A stretch of DNA of 64,000 bases from Parapedobacter luteus (GCF_900168055.1 NZ_FUYS01000004.1:372001-436000), one strand, 5' to 3'; counted from the stretch's first letter, positions 1 to 9,559 are shown. The notes: generated from the letters alone by a model not told the origin. Numbers and translations are program-made.

Positions 1-261
1 GCAGCATTCGCCGCCGCTGCGCAAAGCAGAAATAAATTGCTCATCGGCATATACATCCAGTTTTTTCTGGCCTTCCCCTTGTATATTAACCGTACCATTG
101 TCTCCAAGAATATCGACGAGCCCGGCTTTATTGACTTCCCGGTTTACAATTTTTGCGGCAATGCCAATGTCCCGTAAAAGCCTTGACAGTTCGCCTTTGG
201 CGTAAGGAAAGTCCGCCTGTTTTTCGATAATGAATTGGCCGAGGGTAGTCACCTTTCTCAT
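1..261 (-). CDS. fbp: class 1 fructose-1,6-bisphosphatase, N-terminal part (cut by window edge)
   Basis: This is the N-terminal 87 codons of a class 1 fructose-1,6-bisphosphatase, the gluconeogenic enzyme that hydrolyses fructose 1,6-bisphosphate to fructose 6-phosphate in the cytoplasm. The reading frame runs off the left edge. The peptide contains the stretches [33 protein letters not shown] and [13 protein letters not shown], which match the start of bacterial FBPase I, including the region that binds the allosteric AMP in this family. The chosen ATG is at 261; a second in-frame ATG at 270 would add three residues. A TATTTTTG box lies on the same strand at 311-304. Only the N-terminus is visible, so completeness cannot be judged. 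Confidence 0.85.
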   Translation of the reverse strand, partial: MRKVTTLGQFIIEKQADFPYAKGELSRLLRDIGIAAKIVNREVNKAGLVDILGDNGTVNIQGEGQKKLDVYADEQFISALRSGGECC

Positions 262-367
262 AGTCAACATTAGTTAGTGTAAAGAATTTGATTTCAAACA
301 ACACAAAAATATACACCAAAAACCAATAAAACGACGATTTAAGAATATCTTAGTGTAAAACTATCCT

Positions 368-862
368 TTACTTTCCTGCTAACTCAATAACTTCTAAATT
401 CTCAATACGGCTGCCGTCGATGCTAAATCGTAAAAGCGTACGAACCTTATGCCAGCCCTGCTTGCCAGCCGCACCCGGATTGAGGTGCAGGCATTGTAAC
501 TTTTGGTCGTACATCACTTTGAGGATATGCGAGTGACCGCAGATAAAAAGTTTAGGTGGGTAACGGCGAATGGCGTCCTTTACCTGTGGGCTATAGCGTC
601 CTGGATATCCTCCGATATGGGTGATCCAGACATCCACCGCTTCACAGGTAAAACGTAGCGTTTCAGGGTATGTTGCACGGATTTGTTGCCCATCGATATT
701 ACCATATACGCCTTTCAGTGGTCTGAAAGCGGCCAGCGTGTCAGCAACGGCAATATCCCCGAAATCACCGGCATGCCAGATCTCGTCGCATGATTCAAAA
801 TGCCTGAATACCGCCTCGTCGAGGTAACCGTGCGTATCTGAAAGTAATCCGATTCTGGTCAT
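368..862 (-). CDS. YfcE/MJ0936-type metallophosphoesterase
   Basis: The 164-residue protein is a small calcineurin-like metallophosphoesterase. It begins with the metal-binding motif GLLSDTHG (D9, H11), followed by HAGDFGD, GNID, a THIGG motif and GHSHIL, which together form the expected two-metal centre. Family members such as YfcE and MJ0936 hydrolyse phosphodiesters in vitro, but their physiological substrate is usually unknown, so the substrate is not assigned here. There is no signal peptide, so it should be cytoplasmic. It lies 22 bases downstream of trmN6 on the same strand and may be co-transcribed with it. Length is normal for the family. Confidence 0.8.
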   Translation of the reverse strand: MTRIGLLSDTHGYLDEAVFRHFESCDEIWHAGDFGDIAVADTLAAFRPLKGVYGNIDGQQIRATYPETLRFTCEAVDVWITHIGGYPGRYSPQVKDAIRRYPPKLFICGHSHILKVMYDQKLQCLHLNPGAAGKQGWHKVRTLLRFSIDGSRIENLEVIELAGK

Positions 863-884
863 ACTGCTGCTAATATAGCGATTC

Positions 885-1595
885 TTAACGTGTCAGGAAA
901 AAGTCTTCCAGCAACCTGTGGTACGCTCGGCTGTAGACTCCTTTGTTTTCATAAATTACAAAGTCCGGCTGATCCCACATTGCTTCATAGGGTGCTTTAC
1001 CGACTGCCAATACCCGGCGTATGGCTGGGGCCGATTCAAAGGAATGGATATTTCGTTCCCCCTGCAAGACTAACTGAAACTCTTTTACGGCTTTTTGTTT
1101 GACTTGTTCAGCCAAAGGGACGGGCAGTATAAGCTGCAGGCTTCCTCCCGGGCTAAGCCAGCGAGCGGATCGGTCTAATAAATCCGAGAAAAAGGCCATA
1201 TCGGTATGCCTGGCCAGTTGCTTGCGCAGATCGGGATTTTTCAGCGAATATAAAAAGTAGGGAGGATTCGACACCATCAGATCATACGGCTGCGTTGGCT
1301 CAAAATCTTCCAATGCTACGGCATATGCTGTTGTACGCGCCGCAAAAATCGACGATTCAAAATTTTTACGGGCGACGCTCGCCGCCAGCGCATCAATTTC
1401 GATCGCATCAACCACTGCTTCAGGAAAGCGCTGAGCAAGCATCAACGCGATAACCCCTGTACCCGTTCCGATATCAAGCACACGCCCAGGACTAGGGCTT
1501 GTCGCCATAGCCCCCAGTAGCACACCATCAGTGTTGATTTTCATGGCGCACCCCGCCTGAACAACAGCAAATCGCTTAAACCTGAATACCGACAT
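885..1595 (-). CDS. trmN6: tRNA1(Val) (adenine(37)-N6)-methyltransferase
   Basis: This predicted SAM-dependent methyltransferase modifies A37 of tRNA1(Val), as E. coli YfiC/TrmN6 does. The sequence shows the Rossmann SAM motif LDIGTGTGVIALML, the catalytic NPPYF motif typical of N6-adenine methyltransferases, and the N-terminal FKRFAVVQAGCAMKINTDGVLLG block conserved in the YfiC family. I chose ATG 1595 (236 residues) over the TTG at 1628, because a TAACTTTG promoter box lies at 1614-1607, only 11 bases before this ATG, and because family N-termini begin at the equivalent of MSVFRF. It is divergent from hutH. Confidence 0.82.
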   Translation of the reverse strand: MSVFRFKRFAVVQAGCAMKINTDGVLLGAMATSPSPGRVLDIGTGTGVIALMLAQRFPEAVVDAIEIDALAASVARKNFESSIFAARTTAYAVALEDFEPTQPYDLMVSNPPYFLYSLKNPDLRKQLARHTDMAFFSDLLDRSARWLSPGGSLQLILPVPLAEQVKQKAVKEFQLVLQGERNIHSFESAPAIRRVLAVGKAPYEAMWDQPDFVIYENKGVYSRAYHRLLEDFFLTR

Positions 1596-1832
1596 ATTGA
1601 TGTCCGCAAAGTTAGCGGAATAGTTCAAAGCATCTTATGTGCTTTTGTTATTTAATTTGATAAATTCGTGGATAGTTTCTAACATTGTACGAACGCTAAA
1701 TGAAGGGTTGTGGATTTTACAGGCTGTGATGTGTTCCGATGTTCTTCCTCGATCTAAAACAATTGATCTTTATCAAAAAAAACGATGGTTGATGTGGATT
1801 AGCGGTGGTAAAGGCAAATTAGACAGAACCAG

Positions 1833-3398
1833 ATGAAAAGTTTTCGATACGGTACAGACAAGCTAACGATTGAGGCGGCCATGGCGCTCACGCGCGGAGA
1901 AATGAGTGGTACATTATCTGCCAAAGCCCGGCACAGGATTGACCAATCTGCGGCGTTTGTTGAAGGCATTGTATCGCAGAATGAAGTCGTCTACGGAATC
2001 AACACAGGGTTCGGCCCGCTTTGCGATACCATTATTTCGCCTGAAGACACCGCCAAATTACAGCATAACCTACTTAAAAGCCATGCCGTCGGCGTCGGCG
2101 ACATGCTTCCTGTGGAAATGGCGAAAACGATGATGATCATCAAAGTGCAGTCATTGGCACAGGGCTACTCGGGTATACGGCTGCGAACGCTTGAACGAAT
2201 CATCTGGATGGTTGAACAGAATATCATCCCGGTCGTTCCAGCACAGGGATCGGTCGGCGCATCAGGTGACCTCGCCCCGCTCTCCCACCTCTTTCTGCCG
2301 CTTATTGGCCTTGGCGAGGTGTATTACAAGGGCTACATCATGTCTGCGGAGGAAGCGTTAAGTACACAGGGGATGCCACCCATCCAGCTTGGCCCCAAAG
2401 AAGGACTGGCACTGATTAACGGCACGCAATTCATTGCAGCACACGCTGTCCATGCGCTATACCGGATGCATAATGCATTGGAAGCGGCTGACATCATCGG
2501 TGCCATGTCGCTCGAAGGGCTGATGGGCTCCTACAAGCCATTTGACGCCCGCTTGCACCAAATCCGGCCTTTCCCGGGCAATCAATTGGTCGCCCACCGG
2601 CTATGGGAATTGCTTCATAAATCTGAAATCGCCAACGCTCATCCTGATTGCGGCCGGGTGCAAGACCCATATTCGCTGCGCTGTATGCCCCAAGTGCACG
2701 GTGCTTCGCGCACGGCATGGCTCCACCTCAAAGAGCTCACCGAGATAGAAATCAATGCGGTGACCGACAATCCTATTGTCCTGGGCGCACATGATGCCAT
2801 CAGTGGCGGAAATTTCCATGGACAACCTTTGGCAATAGCCCTTGATTACGCCACCGTAGCCGCAGCTGAGTTGGGCAATATTGCCGACCGCCGGAGCTAC
2901 CTCATCATCGAAGGGCGGTACGGGCTTCCGAAGCTACTTATCCAGGATGCAGGGCTAAACTCGGGATTCATGATCCCCCAGTACACCACGGCGGCTCTAG
3001 CGTCCGAGAACAAAACGCTTTGTTTTCCGGCAAGCGCTGACAGCATTCCCACTTCACTGGGCCAGGAAGACCATGTGTCCATGGGCTCCATCAGCGGGCG
3101 CAAACTAAACAAGGTCATTGATAACCTCGAATATATTCTTGCAATAGAACTATTGTATGCTGCACAGGCCATAGACTTTCGTCGACCGCTTAAGTCGTCC
3201 GAGGTATTGGAGGCATGTCATGAACTGGTGAGGAGCAAAGTACCTTTTGCTGACAGTGACCGCATCTTTTCCTATGATATCAAAACGCTTAAACAACTGA
3301 TCAGCAGTGGCACATTCGTACACCGGGCAAATGAAGCCGCAGAAACATACGGCTACCATCTCAACAAAACGGTTTACGAAGCCTTCAGCCTTTCTTGA
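1833..3398 (+). CDS. hutH: histidine ammonia-lyase
   Basis: HutH deaminates L-histidine to urocanate, the first step of histidine degradation. The 521-residue protein has the Ala-Ser-Gly triad (143-145, within GSVGASGDLAPLSHL) that self-cyclises into the MIO electrophile, the YGINTGFG loop near residue 54, and the later blocks QDPYSLRCMPQVHGA and NPIV. Length is normal for the family. No hutU, hutI or hutG gene is nearby: the upstream neighbour is divergent trmN6 and the downstream neighbour is a convergent response regulator. Other MIO enzymes (tyrosine or phenylalanine ammonia-lyase) share this fold; the histidase assignment rests on overall similarity to bacterial HutH. Confidence 0.88.
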   Translation: MKSFRYGTDKLTIEAAMALTRGEMSGTLSAKARHRIDQSAAFVEGIVSQNEVVYGINTGFGPLCDTIISPEDTAKLQHNLLKSHAVGVGDMLPVEMAKTMMIIKVQSLAQGYSGIRLRTLERIIWMVEQNIIPVVPAQGSVGASGDLAPLSHLFLPLIGLGEVYYKGYIMSAEEALSTQGMPPIQLGPKEGLALINGTQFIAAHAVHALYRMHNALEAADIIGAMSLEGLMGSYKPFDARLHQIRPFPGNQLVAHRLWELLHKSEIANAHPDCGRVQDPYSLRCMPQVHGASRTAWLHLKELTEIEINAVTDNPIVLGAHDAISGGNFHGQPLAIALDYATVAAAELGNIADRRSYLIIEGRYGLPKLLIQDAGLNSGFMIPQYTTAALASENKTLCFPASADSIPTSLGQEDHVSMGSISGRKLNKVIDNLEYILAIELLYAAQAIDFRRPLKSSEVLEACHELVRSKVPFADSDRIFSYDIKTLKQLISSGTFVHRANEAAETYGYHLNKTVYEAFSLS

Positions 3399-3501
3399 AT
3401 GACGAGCTAAGATAGCTCAATTAAAAATTACTGCTCCCCCAACTGGGTAATGGCTGGTATAGCGAAGATCGCGGCATGCCCGATTTTTAAGGTAGAACGG
3501 C

Positions 3502-4188
3502 CTAAGCCTCAAATTTGTAACCCACCCCTTTCACGGTGGAAACATAGCTTTCGCCTATTTTTTCACGCAGTTTGCGGATGTGAACATCGATAGTGCGGTT
3601 TGTCACGACCACTGAGTCCTCCCAGATATTTTTTAGGATCACTTCCCTCGTGTACACTTTACCCGGCTTGGATGCCAACAGGTAGAGCAGCTCAAATTCT
3701 TTCTTGGCCAACACTATTTTTTCACCGTTTTTGAACACTAAAAACGCTTCTCGGTCGATAACGAGGTTGGCAATCTCAAGCTTTTCGTTCGGGAGCTCTT
3801 CATGCTGTGCATTGCGGCGTAGGATGGCATTAATCCGGCTTAACAAGGCGCGTGGCTTGATTGGCTTGGCAATATAGTCATCAGCACCTACATTAAACCC
3901 AGCTATCTCAGAGTATTCTTCGCTACGGGCCGTCAAAAATACCATAAACGTACTTTTAAACTCGGGCATAGCCCGCATAATGCGACAGGCCTCAATGCCA
4001 TCCATTTTAGGCATCATGACATCAAGGATAATCAGATCGGGCATGACTTTCTTTGCCGTGGTCACAGCCTCCTGGCCGTTTGACGCCGTATAGACCTGGT
4101 AGCCTTCGCGTTTAAGGTTATAAGCAATTAACTCTACGATATCCGGCTCATCGTCTACCACCAATATCTTTTGTTTTACGGTACTCAT
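3502..4188 (-). CDS. OmpR/PhoB-family response regulator
   Basis: This 228-residue two-component response regulator has an N-terminal receiver domain (acidic pair D12/D13, phospho-acceptor D56 in LIILDVMMPKMDG, the conserved Lys of IAKPIKP near 106). A C-terminal winged-helix DNA-binding domain of the OmpR/PhoB type follows, ending in RTIDVHIRKLREKIGESYVSTVKGVGYKF. It resembles the PhoB/RprY-like regulators common in Bacteroidota. No histidine kinase gene adjoins it: hutH is convergent on one side and a TlpA-like lipoprotein gene lies upstream on the same strand across a 101-base gap. Its sensor partner and targets cannot be read from this window. Confidence 0.88.
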   Translation of the reverse strand: MSTVKQKILVVDDEPDIVELIAYNLKREGYQVYTASNGQEAVTTAKKVMPDLIILDVMMPKMDGIEACRIMRAMPEFKSTFMVFLTARSEEYSEIAGFNVGADDYIAKPIKPRALLSRINAILRRNAQHEELPNEKLEIANLVIDREAFLVFKNGEKIVLAKKEFELLYLLASKPGKVYTREVILKNIWEDSVVVTNRTIDVHIRKLREKIGESYVSTVKGVGYKFEA

Positions 4189-4289
4189 GGTGTTATTTTT
4201 TGCTAAAGTATGTACTTAATGACAAATAATGGTTAAACCAGCATTAATAAATCGTTAAACAACACCGCTGCTTTAACAAAAAAGAAGCA

Positions 4290-5390
4290 CTAATCCAATG
4301 TTTTCTTCAAAAAGGCTTCGAGGTCGGGGCCCCGTAAATTCTTAGCGATAATGATCCCCTGGGGATCAAGCAGGTAGGATGTCGGGATGGCCTGTATTCG
4401 GTAAAGCCCCACTACTTCGCTCCCCCACTGCTGTAAATCAGAAACCTGTGTCCACTCCAATCCGTCATCGCGGATGGCACGCATCCAAGCCCCGGGGTTA
4501 CCATCGAGCGATACTCCCAACACAGTAAACCCTTTATCCTTATACGCATGATACTGCTTAACGATGTTTGGGTTTTCTTCACGACAAGGCACGCACCATG
4601 ATGCCCAGAAATCGACAAGCGTATATTTGCCTTTGAAATCAGATAGCTTTATTGGCTGGTTATTTGGCGTAAGCGACTCGAAATCGGGAGCGGGCTGCCC
4701 GACGGCCAGTCGCTTCAATCGTGCCATTTCCTCTAAAAATTGCCGTACTCGTGCATTATCATCCCACCGTCCGGCAATGCGGTCGGCATACGCAATCAAT
4801 TCTGTTTCTGCAAGTTCGGCATCCAAGGTACTCATTGCGTAGAACCCGGCCAAATCGTCGTGCTGATTGGCAAACTGTACCGCGGATTTCGTATACTGTT
4901 GCATACGTTCGCGATATTTTTGAAGGAATTGCTGCCTGAGGTTCATCAGTGCCGTATCATCCAGCCCCACCGCCTGGCTCGCAAAAGATGTTTCAAGCTC
5001 CTCCTGAAAGCGCTCTTTTTCGGCTATAGTGCCGGCAAAGCTCTTTATTTTTTCCGACAGCGGCGAACCGGAAATTTCATAATCGTCGCTATCCTTCGTC
5101 AGGTCTGCGCGAAAAGATAGCTGGTCCCCGTTTTGCAGGATAACGTGATACCTGTTAATTCCCGCTTCCAGCGTCAGCAGCCGGGGATGTGATGCTGCGC
5201 GGCGGAACCGGAATGCTCCCTTTTCATTTAAGAACACCGAATCCAACTTCCGATCGCCTTCATAGAGCAGAACGGTCTTTATGTTACCAGCGTTATCGAT
5301 TTGCCCGTCGATCGTAAATGCTTCGTTGCCTGAACAGGCCAGAAAAAGCACGCTTACCCATCCCAATAAGATTGCAATATTATTCGTCAT
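4290..5390 (-). CDS. TlpA-like thiol-disulfide oxidoreductase lipoprotein with DUF4369-like N-terminus
   Basis: This is a predicted envelope lipoprotein of 366 residues. The N-terminus is hydrophobic and ends in LFLAC (C19), a lipobox. An N-terminal beta-rich domain follows (TIDGQIDNAG... with GDRKLDSVFLNEKGAFRF), resembling DUF4369, and then a helical linker. The C-terminal thioredoxin fold carries the redox motif WCVPC (C266/C269) and the TSYLLDPQG cis-proline loop. Such Bacteroidota proteins reduce or isomerise disulfides outside the cytoplasm; the partner is unknown. The ATG at 5390 lies 11 bases inside alaS, so the genes overlap and are probably translationally coupled. A longer frame from 5504 lies wholly inside alaS and lacks a signal peptide, so I rejected that start. 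Confidence 0.85.
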   Translation of the reverse strand: MTNNIAILLGWVSVLFLACSGNEAFTIDGQIDNAGNIKTVLLYEGDRKLDSVFLNEKGAFRFRRAASHPRLLTLEAGINRYHVILQNGDQLSFRADLTKDSDDYEISGSPLSEKIKSFAGTIAEKERFQEELETSFASQAVGLDDTALMNLRQQFLQKYRERMQQYTKSAVQFANQHDDLAGFYAMSTLDAELAETELIAYADRIAGRWDDNARVRQFLEEMARLKRLAVGQPAPDFESLTPNNQPIKLSDFKGKYTLVDFWASWCVPCREENPNIVKQYHAYKDKGFTVLGVSLDGNPGAWMRAIRDDGLEWTQVSDLQQWGSEVVGLYRIQAIPTSYLLDPQGIIIAKNLRGPDLEAFLKKTLD

Positions 5391-8031
5391 CTTTGATAAC
5401 CTTTGTGTGATCGTCCACATAACTTTTTGCCTTAACCAAAGCCCTGTCCAAGCCACTTGCGTCCTTACCACCAGCCGTCGCGTAAAACGGCTGGCCGCCA
5501 CCACCGCCCTGTATCTCCCGGGCTAGCTCCCGTACAATTACACCCGCATTCCAGCCCCGGTCTGAGACCAGATTGTCCGAAATGACAACGGTAAGCCCCG
5601 GCTTGTCGCCGATTACCGTCCCCAGCACCAGAAAGAGGTTGTCGACATAGCCTTTCAGCGCATATGCCAGCGTTTTCACCGCATCCGCGTTGGGCACGTC
5701 TATCTTTTCGGCGAGGAAGTTAACGCCATTCACAGGCACAACCTTGGCTGCTAAATCCTGTTTAAGGCTAAGCGCTCGTTCGGCCACGGTCCGTTCGATT
5801 TCCTTTTTCAGGTGGCTATTCTCGTCGACTACCTTCGACAGCGCTTTGACGAAATCCTTAGGGTTGTTGAGCAACTCCTTAAACTTACTGACAATATCAA
5901 TCTGTTCATAGATAAACTGCTCCGCACGGCTTCCCGTAATCGCTTCAATTCGCCTTACACCGGCAGCCACTGCGCTTTCCGCTACAATTTTAAAGAAGCC
6001 GATTTGGCCGGTAGCACGGACGTGTGTCCCACCGCACAATTCTTTCGAAAATTGGTCGTCAAAGGTAATGACCCGCACCCTATCACCATATTTTTCACCG
6101 AATAATGCCGTTACGCCGGCATCAACAGCTTGCTGGAACGGCACATCCCGTTCTTCCTTCAACGGAATATTTTCGCGGATTTTTGCGTTGACAATACGTT
6201 CGATCTGCAAGAGTTCCTCTTCGCTGACTTTGGCAAAATGCGAAAAATCAAATCGCAGGTATTCCGCATTCACCAATGACCCTTTTTGGTTTACATGCGT
6301 ACCTAGCACCTGTTTCAATGCGGCATGAAGCAGGTGGGTGGCGGAATGGTTACCTTCTGTTTCACGTCGTTTGGCAACATCAACCTTGGCCACCAACGTA
6401 GCGGACAAATCCTTAGGTAAGTGCGGCGTAAAATGCACAATCAATCCGTGTTCCTTTTTGGTATCCGTAATGGCTAGTTGTTCACCGGTGTCGGCCACGA
6501 TTAATACGCCGGTGTCGCCCATCTGCCCACCACCTTCCGCATAAAAAGGTGTTTTAGCAAGCACAAGCTGGTATTGATCCACTCCTTTTGTACTGATTTT
6601 CCGATATTTCAGGATTTCGGTATGACACGTTAATTGGTCGTAGCCGACGAAATCCACCTGATCTTCTTCACGCAAAACCACCCAATCGCCTGTATCGACA
6701 GCCGTAGCAGCACGGGATCGGCTTTTTTGAGCTTCCAGCGCTTGCTGAAAACCCTGCATGTCAACCGTCCATCCTTTTTCACGTGCCAGCAGTCCGGTTA
6801 AATCAATCGGAAAACCGTAAGTATCATACAACTCAAAGGCAAAGCCGCCATCAATCATCTTAGCGTCTCCATTGCCAATGTAATTTTCAAAGCGCTGCAC
6901 GCCGGTAACGAGCGTACGCAAAAACGATTGCTCTTCCTCGAGCACCACCTTCTGCACAAATTCCTGCTGCGCGGACAACTCGTCGAATACCCCCTCAAAC
7001 TGCTTGGCCAAAAGCGGCACCAACTCGTGCAAAAACGGCTCCTTGAAGTGCAGGAACGTATAGGCATACCGCACGGCCCGGCGCAAAATACGGCGGATGA
7101 CATAACCAGCCTTATTGTTGGATGGAAGCTGCCCGTCAGCAATGGTGAAACTGATCGCACGGATATGGTCAGCCATGACCCGCATTGCGATATCCGTCTG
7201 CTCGTTGGCACCATAAGACACCCCTGCCCGCTCCGCAATGTAGTTGATGATGGGCCTGAACACATCCGTGTCGTAATTCGACGCCTTGCCCTGGATGACG
7301 CGTACGAGGCGTTCAAACCCCATCCCGGTATCGACGTGCTTGGCCGGCAGTGGCTTCAGGGATCCGTCTTTCTGCCGATTAAACTGCATAAACACCAGAT
7401 TCCAGATTTCGATGACCTGCGGGTGGTCAGCATTGACCAAGGTCCTGCCATCCACGGTCTGGCGTTCGGCGTCCGGGCGGCAATCCACATGGATTTCCGA
7501 ACACGGGCCGCATGGGCCAATATCCCCCATCTCCCAGAAATTATCTTTTTTGTTGCCCAGAAGAATACGATCTTCGGCGATGATCGCGCTCCAAAAGTTA
7601 TACGCTTCTTCATCCTTCGGCAAACCATCTGCTGGATCGCCCTCAAAGATGGTAACGTACAACCTGTCTTTATCCAGCTTGTACACCTCGGTAAGGAGCT
7701 CCCAGCTCCATGTAATGGCTTCTTTCTTAAAATAATCACCAAAACTCCAGTTGCCCAGCATTTCAAACAGGGTATGGTGGTAAGTGTCTATCCCCACTTC
7801 TTCCAGGTCGTTGTGTTTACCGGAGACGCGCAGACAACGCTGGGTATCCGCAACACGGGGATACAGGGCCTGTGCTTCCCCTAATAAGATATCTTTGAAC
7901 TGGTTCATACCAGCATTGGTAAACATCAGCGTGGGATCATTTTTGATAACCACCGGTGCTGACGGTACTATCTGATGCCCCTTATCGTTGAAAAAAGCCA
8001 AAAAAGCTTCGCGGATTTCCCTACTTGTCAT
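5380..8031 (-). CDS. alaS: alanine--tRNA ligase
   Basis: AlaRS charges tRNA(Ala) and edits mischarged Ser/Gly. The 883-residue protein has the class II catalytic core at the N-terminus (FTNAGMNQFKDI; the RVSGKHNDLEEVG region), the editing domain with the zinc-type motifs HSATHLLHAAL and CGGTH, and a C-terminal coiled/C-Ala domain ending in the glycine-rich GGGGGQPFYATAGG block. Length is typical. I chose ATG 8031 (MTSREIREAFLAFFNDKGH), which matches the family start; the upstream extension to 8157 is not conserved-looking and overlaps the promoter at 8059-8089. The gene is divergent from the OmpA-like gene and overlaps the downstream lipoprotein gene by 11 bases. Confidence 0.96.
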   Translation of the reverse strand: MTSREIREAFLAFFNDKGHQIVPSAPVVIKNDPTLMFTNAGMNQFKDILLGEAQALYPRVADTQRCLRVSGKHNDLEEVGIDTYHHTLFEMLGNWSFGDYFKKEAITWSWELLTEVYKLDKDRLYVTIFEGDPADGLPKDEEAYNFWSAIIAEDRILLGNKKDNFWEMGDIGPCGPCSEIHVDCRPDAERQTVDGRTLVNADHPQVIEIWNLVFMQFNRQKDGSLKPLPAKHVDTGMGFERLVRVIQGKASNYDTDVFRPIINYIAERAGVSYGANEQTDIAMRVMADHIRAISFTIADGQLPSNNKAGYVIRRILRRAVRYAYTFLHFKEPFLHELVPLLAKQFEGVFDELSAQQEFVQKVVLEEEQSFLRTLVTGVQRFENYIGNGDAKMIDGGFAFELYDTYGFPIDLTGLLAREKGWTVDMQGFQQALEAQKSRSRAATAVDTGDWVVLREEDQVDFVGYDQLTCHTEILKYRKISTKGVDQYQLVLAKTPFYAEGGGQMGDTGVLIVADTGEQLAITDTKKEHGLIVHFTPHLPKDLSATLVAKVDVAKRRETEGNHSATHLLHAALKQVLGTHVNQKGSLVNAEYLRFDFSHFAKVSEEELLQIERIVNAKIRENIPLKEERDVPFQQAVDAGVTALFGEKYGDRVRVITFDDQFSKELCGGTHVRATGQIGFFKIVAESAVAAGVRRIEAITGSRAEQFIYEQIDIVSKFKELLNNPKDFVKALSKVVDENSHLKKEIERTVAERALSLKQDLAAKVVPVNGVNFLAEKIDVPNADAVKTLAYALKGYVDNLFLVLGTVIGDKPGLTVVISDNLVSDRGWNAGVIVRELAREIQGGGGGQPFYATAGGKDASGLDRALVKAKSYVDDHTKVIKDDE

Positions 8032-8058
8032 TTGAAAAAATGCGTTTGATATTTTTCG

Positions 8059-8089
8059 CAAACTTAGGCAAAATTGCCTGTTTATGCAA
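8059..8089 (-). promoter_or_regulatory. alaS promoter (TTG-N20-TAAGTTTG) with palindrome in the spacer
   Basis: On the minus strand TTG at 8089-8087 is followed after 20 bases by TAAGTTTG at 8066-8059, the Bacteroidota -33/-7 consensus. The ATG is 27 bases further on. The inverted repeat AGGCA-N4-TGCCT (8066-8079) fills part of the spacer. Confidence 0.65.
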
Positions 8090-8236
8090 TTTGTACAAGC
8101 GGCCTGCCACCGGCAAAGATGCCGAAACGCACTTTTTGGCGCAGCCAAATCAAACATTTCACGTAAAATACAAAAAATGGCAAGCTAATTGCTTAATCGC
8201 TTCCAAAATCAAAACTATCGCTTAATAAATTACCGC

Positions 8237-9559
8237 ATGAAAATGAACGTAAAAAAAGCCGGCGCCCTTGCTGCAGCAGGGATACTCGCCGTTACCCAAC
8301 TTGTTGCCCAAACCCCCACAATCAATGAGGTAAAACCTTTTGCACCCGAATCCGAGTACCGGACTTGGTCTATTGGTGTACATGGCGGCCTTCTAAATCA
8401 ATCCAACCTCATCGGTCTACGACGCAGGTTCGATAAGGTAGAGCACAATTTTGGATATGGCGTATATGTAAAAAGGCAAATCCTCCCCGGTTTCGGCATT
8501 CAAGCTGAATATATGGGCGGGAAAGTAACAGGTGCCTATAAAGACAATAACAACTCTTTTGAGACCAAGCTGCCTTGGTCCGTGGCATTATCAGCCCACG
8601 TCACACTGGCCAACATCAACTGGCGGCATCATCAAGGACTCATTAAGCCATACTTAAACGTTGGCCTGGGTGCATTGGGTTTTGAGCCCACCACCGAAAT
8701 AAATGGCATCACAGCGACCTATGACTCGACTACCGAACTTTTTGTTCCTGCAGGCCTGGGGTTGAAATTTGCCGTTGCACCTGATATCAACATCGATTTG
8801 GGCTACCGGATGAACCTGGTACAATCAACCACTTTTGACGGTGTGCGCGGCGGAGGATCGAAAGACCTCTTTTCCTATGCCCATGTAGGTGTTGAATTTG
8901 CACTGGGCAACAAGTCAAAACCAGTTTTGGCGAACAGCAATCCAGTATCGAGCATGCAGAAAGAATATTTGGCTCAATACGACGACTTGGTCGCACAAAA
9001 AGAAGCACTGAAAGCGCAGCAAGCTGAGAACGAAAAATTACAGGCTCAAATGGAGCGGTTGTATGCAGACTTAGCCGATGACGACGGGGATGGTGTAGCC
9101 AATCGTTATGACAAGTGTCCGGATACTCCTGAAAACACAAAAGTAGATGGTGCAGGATGCCCATTGCCTGAACCCAAAGCGCCTGTCGTGCAACAAGTGG
9201 TTGTGACCGAAGAAGACCGCCGCGTCGTAGATGAAGCGATTCAAAACCTGGAATTTGATCTTGGGAAAGCGACCATTCGTCCCTCATCGCACGCCAGCCT
9301 GAATAAAGTTGCCGCGTTATTAATTGAGAAAAACTTCAGCCTCAAATTAGCTGGCCATACAGACAACACCGGCTCCATGCAAACCAATATGCGCCTATCG
9401 AAGGAACGTGCGGAAGCGGTGAAGGCATACCTCGTCAGCAAAGGCGCCAATCCATCGCGCATAGAAGCCACGGGATACGGGCCGACGCAACCCATCGCCA
9501 GTAACAACACAGCGGAAGGCCGCCAACAAAACCGGAGGGTAGAGTTTACGTTGTACTAA
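8237..9559 (+). CDS. OmpA-family outer-membrane porin with TSP type-3 repeat
   Basis: This 440-residue outer-membrane protein has a signal peptide (MKMNVKKAGALAAAGILAVTQ, cleaved near LVAQ) and an N-terminal beta-barrel of about 210 residues. A coiled stretch rich in Gln/Glu/Lys (YLAQYDDLVAQKEALKAQQ) and a calcium-binding thrombospondin type-3 repeat (DDDGDGVANRYDKCPDTP) follow. The C-terminal OmpA peptidoglycan-binding domain has the NIR-like LAGHTDNTGS, RLSKERAEAV and GYGPTQPIASNNTAEGRQQNRRVE motifs. It anchors the outer membrane to the cell wall. ATG 8237 starts the signal peptide; the frame can be extended to 8189, but the extra residues are not signal-like. A strong terminator follows the stop codon. 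Confidence 0.9.
   Translation: MKMNVKKAGALAAAGILAVTQLVAQTPTINEVKPFAPESEYRTWSIGVHGGLLNQSNLIGLRRRFDKVEHNFGYGVYVKRQILPGFGIQAEYMGGKVTGAYKDNNNSFETKLPWSVALSAHVTLANINWRHHQGLIKPYLNVGLGALGFEPTTEINGITATYDSTTELFVPAGLGLKFAVAPDINIDLGYRMNLVQSTTFDGVRGGGSKDLFSYAHVGVEFALGNKSKPVLANSNPVSSMQKEYLAQYDDLVAQKEALKAQQAENEKLQAQMERLYADLADDDGDGVANRYDKCPDTPENTKVDGAGCPLPEPKAPVVQQVVVTEEDRRVVDEAIQNLEFDLGKATIRPSSHASLNKVAALLIEKNFSLKLAGHTDNTGSMQTNMRLSKERAEAVKAYLVSKGANPSRIEATGYGPTQPIASNNTAEGRQQNRRVEFTLY

Noticed and set aside
128-319. 63-codon minus-strand frame at the left end
   Set aside because: It overlaps the fbp start in another frame; the fbp frame has clear family similarity.
1639-1836. 65-codon open frame upstream of hutH
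   Set aside because: It lies in the divergent promoter gap, has low-complexity composition and no recognisable motif, and runs into the hutH start.
6928-7884. 318-codon plus-strand frame opposite alaS
   Set aside because: It is antisense to a highly conserved gene and shows no domain; a shadow caused by codon bias.
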